Origin: Oscillospiraceae bacterium
Lineage (GTDB): Bacteria; Bacillota; Clostridia; Oscillospirales; UBA929
Assembly (NCBI GenBank): GCA_009780275.1
Contig: WRAI01000017.1
Coordinates: 1 to 53,166 of the forward strand
Reading direction: 5' to 3'
Length of the DNA: 53,166 nucleotides
Shown in pieces: positions 24,895 to 32,939 of the stretch. How positions within the stretch are numbered: position 1 is the first letter of the stretch; each line of letters starts with the position of its first letter. The notes under the pieces are model-generated. The model was given only the letters and a program-made list of their open reading frames with translations. It ran no database searches and had not been told where the DNA came from. The translations under genes and the position numbers were made by a program.

Positions 24895-25923
24895 TTATTC
24901 ACCCACTTTCGTACACGCTATGAAATACCCGGTTTTATCTTTATCAATGCTCCCATCATCGCCCCTTGCATTATAATCCGCAAACACATCGCCACCCCAC
25001 GACCATGACGCGTCGTTGTATTCGTTCGACTCTCTGAGAATGTCTTTTATTTGACCTTCAACAAAGCCGCCCCAACCTTTGGCGATATAGCCCTCGGGCA
25101 TATCAAAGTAATCCATGCCGTTAGGCACAGGTGTATCTGCTTTCATAAACTTGCCAATCATATATCCGATTAGTTGACTTCTATCATCGTATCTATCCCA
25201 CATATAAATTGCCCCGGCGTATGGCATATCGGGAGCAATGTAGTTAGTCATTTCGTCAAGGGTTGAATAGACCCATTTTTTAGCCACCCACAACTGCCCT
25301 TGTACATGGGCAGGCTCAAAATGCGGGTTGCTCCAATCGTTGCGTACATAAACTGATTTGCCGATAAAGCGATATGCAGGACTTTTCACAATTTCAAAAC
25401 GCTCTAATATGTGCGGCGAGTTTTCTTCCTTACTCTCGACCGCAACACTTGTCAACTGCTCATCTATCACATCAGATGTATCAAGCAAATTAGCAATATC
25501 GGGGCTATCTTGTGCCAACGATGTTTCAATTTCCACCGCTTTATCAAATAGCATTTTCACATCTGCTTCGTTATGAAAATCGACTTGTCGAAGTTGTCGA
25601 ATAAATTCCAGTACAATTTCTTTCAACTCGTGCAGGTGCGCTACTTCGCTGTCAATGTCGTCCACTTTTCTGTCCAACACAGAAAGCACGGCATCAGAAT
25701 TGTTTGCCGCAAATATTTTTCCGATATCGGCAATCGAAATGTTCATTTTCCGTAAGATAAGAATTTGTTTTAAGCGTGTGAGTGCTACTTGGTCATAGAG
25801 CCGATAGCCCGAATTTTCGTCACGGGAGCTTGCGATTAGCCCCATTTTTTCGTAGTAGTGTAATGTACGTGCGGTTACATCGTAGCGATTGGTGACCTCG
25901 TTGATTTTTGTTAATTGGCTCAT
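24895..25923 (-). CDS. MerR family regulator with C-terminal effector domain, cassette copy 2
   Basis: This 342-aa regulator matches the one at 4591-5619 in length and domain order: MerR HTH with DVTARTLHYYEKMGLI, linker coiled coil, then an effector-binding domain with WGGFVEGQIKDILRE and DKTGYFIACTKVGE. The differences cluster in the effector domain around residues 195-215 (SNPHFEPAHVQGQLWVAKKW here), where ligand specificity might differ. Its promoter is identical to that of copy 1, so the two regulators probably cross-talk. It lies inside the composite mobile region. Confidence 0.88.
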   Translation of the reverse strand: MSQLTKINEVTNRYDVTARTLHYYEKMGLIASSRDENSGYRLYDQVALTRLKQILILRKMNISIADIGKIFAANNSDAVLSVLDRKVDDIDSEVAHLHELKEIVLEFIRQLRQVDFHNEADVKMLFDKAVEIETSLAQDSPDIANLLDTSDVIDEQLTSVAVESKEENSPHILERFEIVKSPAYRFIGKSVYVRNDWSNPHFEPAHVQGQLWVAKKWVYSTLDEMTNYIAPDMPYAGAIYMWDRYDDRSQLIGYMIGKFMKADTPVPNGMDYFDMPEGYIAKGWGGFVEGQIKDILRESNEYNDASWSWGGDVFADYNARGDDGSIDKDKTGYFIACTKVGE

Positions 25924-25959
25924 AGTATTTCTCCTTGTATTTTTCGCGGTAACAAGGTT

Positions 25960-25990
25960 AGTATAAAGCCTTACCTAAGGTAAGAGTCAA
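25960..25990 (-). promoter_or_regulatory. MerR-type promoter with CTTACCT dyad, cassette copy 2
   Basis: The minus strand has TTGACT (25985-25990), a 19-bp spacer with CTTACCT-A-AGGTAAG (25970-25984), and TATACT (25960-25965). It is identical to 5656-5686 over the whole promoter. Confidence 0.88.
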
Positions 25991-26107
25991 GCCTTTTTCA
26001 AAAAATCTTTATAAAAAATCCGCACGCGGATTTTACCCTTGAATGCGGAAAATATAAACTTCCGCTGTTAAATTGAACCACCATCGGCGTGGTCGATTTT
26101 GCTTATA

Positions 26108-26470
26108 CTACACGAACATACACCAACAAACACCAAACTTGTCTCTTAGCATAAAGCATAATGGGCTGTAAAAATTTTCGCCCAACGGCTGATTAATTTC
26201 AGCCCCATCACGTAATACTTCATACGCTTTCTTGACTTTTTCTTCATTGCCGCCCCCCATGTGAAGGCAGAACTGCATATTGGTTCCAAAGGTTGCATCT
26301 ACACTTTCGGATAATGCTAATACTTGTCCAAAAATATCAAGTTCAGCGTGCATATAACTTCCGTCTTCATTTTCGTGAACGCCCTTAATTTTTGCGTCAA
26401 ATGCCAGTTGATATAGTTCAACTGCTTTTACGCTATCTTTAACATACACTTGAAACATTGACCTATGCAT
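26108..26470 (-). CDS. VOC superfamily protein, PhnB-like
   Basis: This 120-aa glyoxalase-fold protein is related to 7223-7588. It has MFQVYVKDSVKAVELYQLAF at the N-terminus, then ENEDGSYMHAELDI and MLRDKFGVCWCMF at the end. ATG 26470 has AGGAG 10 nt upstream. The open frame continues much further upstream, but that part crosses a promoter region and has no family resemblance. Its recurrence beside a MerR cassette suggests it travels with that cassette. Confidence 0.8.
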   Translation of the reverse strand: MHRSMFQVYVKDSVKAVELYQLAFDAKIKGVHENEDGSYMHAELDIFGQVLALSESVDATFGTNMQFCLHMGGGNEEKVKKAYEVLRDGAEINQPLGENFYSPLCFMLRDKFGVCWCMFV

Positions 26471-26602
26471 TTTGCATTTCTCCTGTTCACAAAATATAAA
26501 CTTCACGCACAAGTCAGCATGTATATGCGTGATGTAGATAATGTCGCTACCCACGACATGAGTATACCATATAACCTTGCCATTGTCCAGTTGAAAATAA
26601 AT

Positions 26603-26632
26603 TTGACAAAACGGGAACATTTCACCTATACT
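26603..26632 (+). promoter_or_regulatory. Promoter of the sigma-like gene
   Basis: A consensus -35 TTGACA (26603-26608) and -10 TATACT (26627-26632) are spaced by 18 bp. A strong ribosome site AAAGGAGGTG (26664-26673) precedes the ATG at 26681. Confidence 0.8.
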
Positions 26633-26680
26633 TATGTCGTATATATGTGTAAGTTGATTTTTGAAAGGAGGTGAACCCCC

Positions 26681-27538
26681 ATGTCTGCCCAGTATAACAT
26701 ACCCCGCAATCACCCACTGCGCCTGCTCCCGATGGTTTATATCCTGCCGTCGGAAATGCTCGTGCAATACCCGACACTTCTCAAATTCCCGCGAGGGCTA
26801 GGCGGCATACAAGCAAGCGAGGAACACCTTGCTACCCTCGAAAGCGATGCTTTTCTCGATGAAGTGATGAGGGCAACAGCACGGTTAGTTTTCCCGCATT
26901 TCGGCTTGAAAGGTTGGATTGAGCAGTACAGCGGATATTCCCCGGCATGGATATTCGCGTATTACATTCAAGTTTGGGCGAAAGCATTTGAGGACGAAAC
27001 GGATTTCGGCTTGCAATATTTATTTAACTTGCGCCGACATGAAGAAGTGCCGTTTTTCAATCCCGAATATGTCAATGAAGCCATGCTCCGTGCTGTCAAG
27101 CGTGTGATTGCCGAGCAAAACTGGCAGCCAATTTTGGACGTGATGCGTGAAATGCCTTGTCATGAAGATTTCGAGCCGTGGAGAAACAGCCAACCCCGTA
27201 TTGATTTTCTCCGCAAATGGTATCACTCGCGGGCAAGCACCAAAATGATTTCACTTGAAGCAAGCATGGCAAACGCCAACCACGCAATCCACGACATGGC
27301 GGCAAGCGATGCCGACTTTGTCGAAAATGTCCTTTCCGAGGACTACATCGAGCAATTCAAGGCGCGATTATCGCCCAAAGATTCACGCATTTTGGAACTG
27401 CGAATGGCAGGCTACACCGCCGAGAAAATCGCACGAGAATTAGGTTATAAAAACCACAGCGGCGTATTGAAGCGTATACGCACCATCGCCGCCGCCTACG
27501 AAAAATACGAGGACGAAAACACAGAAATCATTACATAG
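26681..27538 (+). CDS. Sigma-70 region-4-like HTH protein of a mobile element
   Basis: This 285-aa protein has a C-terminus (about 230-275) reading LSPKDSRILELRMAGYTAEK and then IARELGYKNHSGVLKRI, a helix-turn-helix of sigma region 4 type. The N-terminal two-thirds is helical and not recognised. Proteins of this size are often found directly before MobV relaxases in clostridial elements and are presumed regulators of mobilisation. It has a strong consensus promoter and its own terminator, followed immediately by the relaxase. Whether it binds RNA polymerase is unknown. Confidence 0.6.
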   Translation: MSAQYNIPRNHPLRLLPMVYILPSEMLVQYPTLLKFPRGLGGIQASEEHLATLESDAFLDEVMRATARLVFPHFGLKGWIEQYSGYSPAWIFAYYIQVWAKAFEDETDFGLQYLFNLRRHEEVPFFNPEYVNEAMLRAVKRVIAEQNWQPILDVMREMPCHEDFEPWRNSQPRIDFLRKWYHSRASTKMISLEASMANANHAIHDMAASDADFVENVLSEDYIEQFKARLSPKDSRILELRMAGYTAEKIARELGYKNHSGVLKRIRTIAAAYEKYEDENTEIIT

Positions 27539-27554
27539 CAGCAAAGAAAATTCC

Positions 27555-27587
27555 GCCGCCACTTTGAAAGGAAGTGGCGGCTTTTTG
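27555..27587 (+). terminator. Intrinsic terminator after the sigma-like gene
   Basis: GCCGCCACTT (27555-27564) pairs with AAGTGGCGGC (27572-27581), followed by TTTTTG. A GTG within its 3' arm (27574) would extend the relaxase frame upstream, but is not a plausible start. Confidence 0.9.
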
Positions 27588-27621
27588 TTGTGCCAAAATC
27601 AAAAATCAGGAGGTTTTCACC

Positions 27622-28578
27622 ATTCCACAGTACGCAATCATGAGATTTAGCAAGCAAAAGGGCGGCGCGGGCGCGCTCGAAGCCCATCACGAACGCAAAA
27701 AAGAAAAGTACGCCAGCAACCCCGACATTGACCCCAGCCGCAAGCACCGCAATTTCCACATCATCGAACCGACAACGACCAACAAACGCGAGAGCGACAA
27801 CAGAATTGCCACCGCACAATGTAAAATCCGCAAGGATAGTATCCGCTTTGTGGACACACTCGTCACCGCCAGCCCCGACTTTTTCAAGGGGAAGAAACGC
27901 AACGAAATCAAAGAATTTTTCACTACCGCCGTTGACTTTCTCGCACAGAAAATCGGCAAGGAAAACATTTTCGCCGCCATCGTTCACATGGACGAAAAAA
28001 CGCCGCATTTGCATCTTTGCTTTACACCCATCACGCCCGATGGGCGATTATCCGCGAAAGAAATCATTGGCAATCGGACGCAGTTGTCAAAATGGCAAGA
28101 TGATTTTTTTGCACACATGGTGCAGAAATTTCCCGACCTCGAACGCGGCGAACCCGCCAGTATTACTGGGCGGCAACACATCCCGATGCGTGTTTTCAAG
28201 CAAGCTGTCAATCTCGAAAAACAGGCAGCGAAGATTGTCGCCACGCTTGCCGAGATAACGCCGTTTAACGCCGGCAAGAAAAAAGATGAGTTGCTCGGAC
28301 AGCTCCACAAATTCATGCCAAATTGGTAGCAATTCGAGGGGCAAGTCAAGAAATATCGCCGCACGATTGACTTTCTCGCTGAACAAAATGCCGAATTAAA
28401 GCAGGAAGTGAAAGACAGCAAGTTGACTATGACGGAAAAGATGGATTATTTCACGGTAAAACACCATTACGAGCAAGCGAAACAGATTTTGCGACTTATT
28501 CCCGAAGATGTTCGCAAAGAAGCCGCCGACAAAGTATTCCGACCACAGAAATCAAAAACAAAACAATTAGAGCGATAA
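27622..28578 (+). pseudogene. MobV (Pre/MobM) family relaxase, ATT start and internal amber codon
   Basis: This is a mobilisation relaxase. From ATT 27622 the product begins (M)PQYAIMRFSKQKG, and the motif ALEAHHER puts the histidine at residue 22, the position of the nucleophilic His22 of pMV158 MobM. The metal motif HMDEKTPHLHLCF is present. AGGAGG ends 9 nt before the ATT, and no ATG occurs until codon 7 (27640). After 235 codons, TAG (28327-28329) interrupts the frame. It then continues in phase with QFEGQVKKYRRTIDFLAEQN for 82 more codons to TAA at 28576, matching the family C-terminal coiled coil. The catalytic domain is complete, so a truncated enzyme could still nick DNA. It may be decaying or read through. 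Confidence 0.85.
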
Positions 28579-28597
28579 TGGAGGGCATTTTTAATAT

Positions 28598-28759
28598 ATG
28601 ACAGAAACGCACACACCCAAAATTGAATATTCACAAGAGCAAATCGACGCGCTGGCACGATGCTTTTTACCCGCAATTCAAGCATTTTATGAGTGCGAGG
28701 AAAATCAACGCAAGTTCGAGGAATGGAAAGCAAGGCAGGACGAGCAATTAGCGGCGTGA
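28598..28759 (+). CDS. Small mobile-element protein, 53 aa
   Basis: This short frame, MTETHTPKIEYSQEQIDALA and onward, ends in a charged helix (FEEWKARQDEQLAA). It begins 19 bp after the relaxase frame ends and stops before the terminator. GGAGGG lies 12 nt upstream, which is rather far. Small proteins in this place are common after MobV genes. No function is known. Confidence 0.55.
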   Translation: MTETHTPKIEYSQEQIDALARCFLPAIQAFYECEENQRKFEEWKARQDEQLAA

Positions 28760-28779
28760 CTTCGTAAGTTGTAAGGTTA

Positions 28780-28817
28780 GGGCGGTGCGTCACACTTTGT
28801 GACACACCGCCCTTTTT
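28780..28817 (+). terminator. Terminator at the end of the mobilisation operon
   Basis: GGGCGGTG (28780-28787) pairs with CACCGCCC (28805-28812), with an inner GTCACA/TGTGAC arm, followed by TTTTT. A further hairpin, CCGAACACT/AGTGTTCGG, lies at 28844-28881 between it and the tRNA gene. Confidence 0.88.
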
Positions 28818-28893
28818 CTGTTTACTCCAACGATACAACAAACCCGAACACTTCACCTACAAAGAACGGTTGAGTGTTCGGATTTGTTCCAAA

Positions 28894-28983
28894 TGGCGGA
28901 GAGAGGGGGATTCGAACCCCCGGTAAGTTTTACCCTACACAGCATTTCCAATGCTGCACCTTCGACCTCTCGGACATCTCTCC
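28894..28983 (-). tRNA. tRNA-Ser (GGA)
   Basis: The acceptor stem GGAGAGA/TCTCTCC, a D-arm, the anticodon arm GCAGCA-TTGGAAA-TGCTGT with anticodon GGA, a long variable arm and the T-arm GGGGG-TTCGAAT-CCCCC are all visible on the minus strand. The CCA end is encoded. The long variable arm is characteristic of serine tRNA. The mobilisation module lies directly past its 3' end. Confidence 0.95.
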
Positions 28984-29040
28984 ATATCGCAATACCTTAA
29001 TGACACGATTTTTATTATAGCAAATACTCAAACAAAATGC

Positions 29041-29068
29041 AAGGGGCGATATAGGTATATCGCCCCTT
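29041..29068 (-). terminator. Terminator of htrA
   Basis: AAGGGGCGATATA (29041-29053) pairs perfectly with TATATCGCCCCTT (29056-29068). It lies 16 bp after the htrA stop on the minus strand and before the tRNA gene. The trailing sequence is moderately T-rich. Confidence 0.75.
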
Positions 29069-29083
29069 ATTCGCTTGGATAGT

Positions 29084-30427
29084 TTATGGCATTTCTTCTG
29101 CCACCGGCTCATCTTCAACCTGCACCGCCATCGGTGGCCCAAGCGTTACATCTAAACGAATCTCATTGCGGTCACGTACAATGGTCAAGCGTACAACATC
29201 TCCTACCGTGAACTGTCGCAATGCGCGCACCAAGTCATCAGTGTTGCTGATTGCAATGTCATTTATCGCAATAATCAAGTCTTCTTCGCGTACGCCAGCC
29301 TGATACGCTGCACCGTCTTCAACAACCATATACACGCCTGCACCCTCGATAGGGATCTGCCGGCTGCCGCGCACTTCAAAGAAGTTGGTTGCCGTGATAT
29401 TCAATGCAGCGCGTGTTGTCACCACGCCATTGGCGATGATATCGACAATCAACGGCTGCGCGTCATCAATCGGTATGGCAAACCCCAAACCCTCTACGCC
29501 TTCCCGCACGCTTTTAGCATTAATGACACCGACAACTTGCCCATATACATTAAGCAAAGGCCCGCCGGAATTACCCGGGCTGATTGCTGCATTCGTTTGC
29601 AACAAATTCATAGAAATAGCATTGCCGTGGTCACCTTCGATAAGAATTTCACGTTCCAATGCACTAATCATGCCATCGGTAAATGTATTTGCCAGTTCGC
29701 CGAGCGGGTTACCAATAGTGTAGACAGTCTCCCCTACGCGCAGCATGCTTGATGCGCCAAACTCCAAATAAAACAGGTCTTCACCATCAATTTTCAGCAC
29801 AGCAAGGTCGCTCAACTCGTCACTGCCGACAACTGTTGCTTCATAGCGTATGCCATTATATAACATAACTGTAACTTTTTGGTAACCAAAGACAACATGA
29901 TGGTTAGTCACGATGTACCCGTCTGCAGTAATGATAAAACCAGACCCGGCCGATTGCCGCGTAACAGACTGTCCGAGAGCGTTTTGTCCTGCCACCTCTA
30001 CTGTAATGGCAACAACGCCTTGGTTGCATTTCTCAAAAACCTCAACCGCACTCAACTGATCACCCGTAGGCAAGTTTAGTGGGAAATCACGATCCCCGGC
30101 GTTTTCATTATCTCGGTTCGGTGCAGCGTGAGCGGGATTTTCAACATTTTGCGTCCCACCGGATCGCTGCGGCGCGGTGTTCTGATCCAAATTTACGCCA
30201 ATCATTACACCGGCAACGCCAGTGATAAATGTACCAAACACCAAAAGCAGCACAAGCAAAGTAGTCAAGCCGTTTCGCTTTCGCTTGGGTGCCAACGATG
30301 GTGTGATTTGCGGCGACGGCATGTGTATCGGCTGCGGCGCAACCGCTCTTGTCTTTTCATAAAAATTGTTAAACTTTTGCCCGGTCTCTTCTTGTGTGAC
30401 AACAATGTCATCTTGTTCGTAATTCAT
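29084..30427 (-). CDS. HtrA/DegP-like membrane-anchored serine protease
   Basis: This 447-aa envelope quality-control protease has an N-terminal cytoplasmic part of about 55 residues, then one membrane helix (LTTLLVLLLVFGTFITGVAG) and an extracellular trypsin-like domain. The catalytic triad is visible as TNHHVVFG (His), LSDLAVLKI (Asp) and SPGNSGGPLL (Ser). A C-terminal PDZ domain (about 345-430) includes GVREEDLIIAINDIAISNTDD. It ends with an acidic tail. It is monocistronic and faces the tRNA gene. B. subtilis has three such paralogues (htrA, htrB, yyxA), so no finer name is given. Confidence 0.95.
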   Translation of the reverse strand: MNYEQDDIVVTQEETGQKFNNFYEKTRAVAPQPIHMPSPQITPSLAPKRKRNGLTTLLVLLLVFGTFITGVAGVMIGVNLDQNTAPQRSGGTQNVENPAHAAPNRDNENAGDRDFPLNLPTGDQLSAVEVFEKCNQGVVAITVEVAGQNALGQSVTRQSAGSGFIITADGYIVTNHHVVFGYQKVTVMLYNGIRYEATVVGSDELSDLAVLKIDGEDLFYLEFGASSMLRVGETVYTIGNPLGELANTFTDGMISALEREILIEGDHGNAISMNLLQTNAAISPGNSGGPLLNVYGQVVGVINAKSVREGVEGLGFAIPIDDAQPLIVDIIANGVVTTRAALNITATNFFEVRGSRQIPIEGAGVYMVVEDGAAYQAGVREEDLIIAINDIAISNTDDLVRALRQFTVGDVVRLTIVRDRNEIRLDVTLGPPMAVQVEDEPVAEEMP

Positions 30428-30528
30428 ATTTCACCTCGTGCAGCGTTTTATCCGCTCTTTTTATGTGCTTTTACATCTACATTTTAACCTAAAAATATGA
30501 GAAAATTATGAACCGCGCTTGATGTTTT

Positions 30529-31527
30529 TTATTCAAGAAAAACAATTTCGCTGTTACTAACTTTGAAATACCCTATATCAGAGACCCAACTGCTCCCGAA
30601 ACCACCCTCAAAATCCTCAAAATGTTCCATAAATCCCGCATGAAATACGCCATTTCCTCGATAATTGACAGAAATATCATACAGCGCAAAAGGTTCCGAT
30701 CTAAAAATTTCTTCTCTCGTGTCAAGGTCAAAAATGCCGATATATGATAGGCGCTCGCCGCTTTGTCCCTGTCTTGAAAAAGAGTACAACAAATATACAC
30801 TACCATTTTGTCTGAGCACAAAAATGCCTTGCACAATGCCCCATCCGCCAACACCTTGAGCGATATTCATGTAGTAATCCCGACCATTGACAACAATTGT
30901 TGTATCAAAGGTATATCTATTTTTCCATACACGGACAGGGAAGTCGCTTCTGCCCTTTGCTTCATCGTCTATGTGCCAAATACGGAGTTCTCGACTGATA
31001 GCACGCTCAGAAAAATCAAGCTCGCTAGCCTCAACAAGTGACATATCGCGCGTTACAAAAAATTCGGCGGCAATGCCTATGTCTTCGTCTCTGCAAATGC
31101 AAGAATAACTTGTTCTGATTCTGTATCTTCCTTCAGTGATATTTTCACAGAACATTCCGATATTATACGTATGTTTTGTGCGCCAACCAACATCTAAGGT
31201 GTACGCCGGCAAAATAAAGCCAACGCCATCCCTTTGGGTGAGGTCAACCCATCTTCCCCGGCTTGCATCGTATCGTTCCAGCACAAATGGCTCGCCAAAC
31301 GTAATGTTATACTCGGTGTTATTCTCCCAAAATGCGAGAACCATTGTCGTTCCCTCTGCATAATATCTCAACTCGGTTGTCAATGTTACGCCGGTCTCCT
31401 CCAGCTGAGGCAATTTTTCGTCAGATGGGCTTCCTGTTTGGTGACGGCAAGCAGACAAAAAGAGCATTCCGGTCATCGCGATGACCAGCAGCAGCGCCGC
31501 TAATGAAGATTTTGCGTCTTTTGTCAT
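30529..31527 (-). CDS. Uncharacterised lipoprotein with Ig-like N-terminal region
   Basis: This 332-aa secreted lipoprotein has the signal LAALLLVIAMTGMLFLSAC with lipobox LSAC. The region after it (about 45-150) contains AFWENNTEYNITFGEPFVLE and GRYRIRTSYSC, typical of the immunoglobulin-like fold found in Firmicutes surface lipoproteins. The C-terminal half is beta-rich and unrecognised. The locus is more AT-rich than the htrA gene beside it. No function can be assigned. Confidence 0.7.
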   Translation of the reverse strand: MTKDAKSSLAALLLVIAMTGMLFLSACRHQTGSPSDEKLPQLEETGVTLTTELRYYAEGTTMVLAFWENNTEYNITFGEPFVLERYDASRGRWVDLTQRDGVGFILPAYTLDVGWRTKHTYNIGMFCENITEGRYRIRTSYSCICRDEDIGIAAEFFVTRDMSLVEASELDFSERAISRELRIWHIDDEAKGRSDFPVRVWKNRYTFDTTIVVNGRDYYMNIAQGVGGWGIVQGIFVLRQNGSVYLLYSFSRQGQSGERLSYIGIFDLDTREEIFRSEPFALYDISVNYRGNGVFHAGFMEHFEDFEGGFGSSWVSDIGYFKVSNSEIVFLE

Positions 31528-31591
31528 AATTTCCTATCTCGCATAATGCTAAAATTCATATATCCTTTTCTGTCAATATACCACATGACAA

Positions 31592-31627
31592 CAAAAAAAG
31601 CAAGCGGGCGCACGAAGTGCGCCCGCT
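31592..31627 (-). terminator. Terminator of the pot operon
   Basis: AGCGGGCGCAC (31603-31613) pairs with GTGCGCCCGCT (31617-31627) around GAA. On the minus strand a run of seven T follows, after TTGC. Confidence 0.92.
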
Positions 31628-31675
31628 ACAATCTATCATACCCCGTGTGCGATACATTGCTTGCAGAAATCCGAC

Positions 31676-32875
31676 CTACTCAGCAGCTCTCCTTTTCTTG
31701 GCTACTTTCATGGCGATAAAGAGCCCTGCCAGTACAACAACAACGGCCGGAACACCAATCAAATACGGAAGCAAGTTGCGTTCGGCGCGGACGCGGCGGA
31801 ATTCGTCATTTAACCGATTGGTGGCTTCGACTGACTCGAAGGCAAACATATGCTCAAAGGCATTGGCACGCAGCCACTCATAGTCGGGGTATGCCAACGC
31901 AAAATTCTCGTCACTCAACTCAATATATTCCCGCGCAGCCGTGACAGGCGTGCTGTACCCGACATGGTTCATGTTGCGACCGGATACATCGGGACGGGTA
32001 AAAAAGTTGATAAATGCTTCGGCTGCCTCGGGGTGACGTGAGCTGGCCGGCACAACCATGGCGTTAACAAAGAAATTTACGCCTTCGTCCGGAATGGCAA
32101 ACCGCAGTGACGGATTACTGTACTGCATATAGAAGAAACTGCCAACATACCACGGCGCGAGCCATGCTTCGCCCGCCGGCATGAGGGTATAGATTTCATC
32201 CATGACATACTGCAACACCAACGGTCGCTGCTCGATAAGCAGTTCGCGCTGCGCTATGATTGCTTCATCCGACATATCGTTGATGTTATCACCGCGATAC
32301 AGCGCCGCAACGCCGAACGCATCGCGCGGGTTGTTGAACATCAAAATGCGATTGGCATAGTCTTCGTTCCACAGCGCGCCCCAGCTTGTGGGTGTGCTAA
32401 CGTGGTCACTGTTGTAGATGATACCGGTGATGCCCCATGCATAAGGCACGGAAAATGCATTTTGCGGATCGTACGCAGGATTGAGGAACAACTCGTCAAT
32501 ATATTGGAAATTTGGTATATTGTTGAAATTTAAAGGAAAAAGCATGTCTTCTTCAATGAGCTGCTCAATCATATAGTCTGACGGCACAATAACGTCATAG
32601 CTCGCGCCGCCTATTTGCAGTTGTGTGTACAGCTCTTCATTGGTGCTGTATGTGCTGTAATTGACAGTGATGCCGGTTTCGGCTTCAAACTCAGCAATTA
32701 AATCTTCGTCAATGAACAGCCCCCAGTTGAAGACGTTGATGGTGACACCAGTGAAGTCTTGCACACCGTGCGTGTTATCTTCGCAGGTTACGCAGGCATC
32801 GGCTGTTTGCGAGAGTGGGGTGATGCCCGCCAAAACGATTGCCATGACAAGCAGGGAAACGATTTTCTTTTTCAT
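31676..32875 (-). CDS. potD: Spermidine/putrescine ABC transporter substrate-binding protein
   Basis: This extracellular polyamine receptor is 399 aa from ATG 32875, which follows GGAGG; an ATG 15 bp upstream would place that ribosome site inside the coding region. It has an N-terminal signal (IVSLLVMAIVLAGITPLSQ), then VTINVFNWGLFIDEDLI, VIVPSDYMIEQL, PYAWGITGIIYNSD and the family sequence NFFTRPDVSG. Unlike most Gram-positive PotD proteins there is no clear lipobox. Instead the C-terminus has a hydrophobic helix (LIGVPAVVVVLAGLFIAM) followed by KVAKKRR, so it appears to be membrane-anchored from the C-terminal end. It is the last gene of potA-B-C-D. Confidence 0.93.
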   Translation of the reverse strand: MKKKIVSLLVMAIVLAGITPLSQTADACVTCEDNTHGVQDFTGVTINVFNWGLFIDEDLIAEFEAETGITVNYSTYSTNEELYTQLQIGGASYDVIVPSDYMIEQLIEEDMLFPLNFNNIPNFQYIDELFLNPAYDPQNAFSVPYAWGITGIIYNSDHVSTPTSWGALWNEDYANRILMFNNPRDAFGVAALYRGDNINDMSDEAIIAQRELLIEQRPLVLQYVMDEIYTLMPAGEAWLAPWYVGSFFYMQYSNPSLRFAIPDEGVNFFVNAMVVPASSRHPEAAEAFINFFTRPDVSGRNMNHVGYSTPVTAAREYIELSDENFALAYPDYEWLRANAFEHMFAFESVEATNRLNDEFRRVRAERNLLPYLIGVPAVVVVLAGLFIAMKVAKKRRAAE

Positions 32876-32939
32876 TGTTTGTACCTCCATGATTGTTTAT
32901 ATTTTTTACACAGGCGCCCACAATGCGCCCCTACGGTGA

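Noticed and set aside
26471-26767. Upstream extension of the VOC frame at 26108
   Set aside because: It crosses the divergent promoter and ribosome site of the sigma-like gene and has no VOC similarity.
27574-27621. GTG 27574 as the MobV start
   Set aside because: It lies in the 3' arm of a strong terminator, and the extra residues do not match the family.
28894-28930. tRNA-Ser 3' end as an att site with a duplicate within the window
   Set aside because: No second copy of the tRNA 3' sequence was seen elsewhere in the window.
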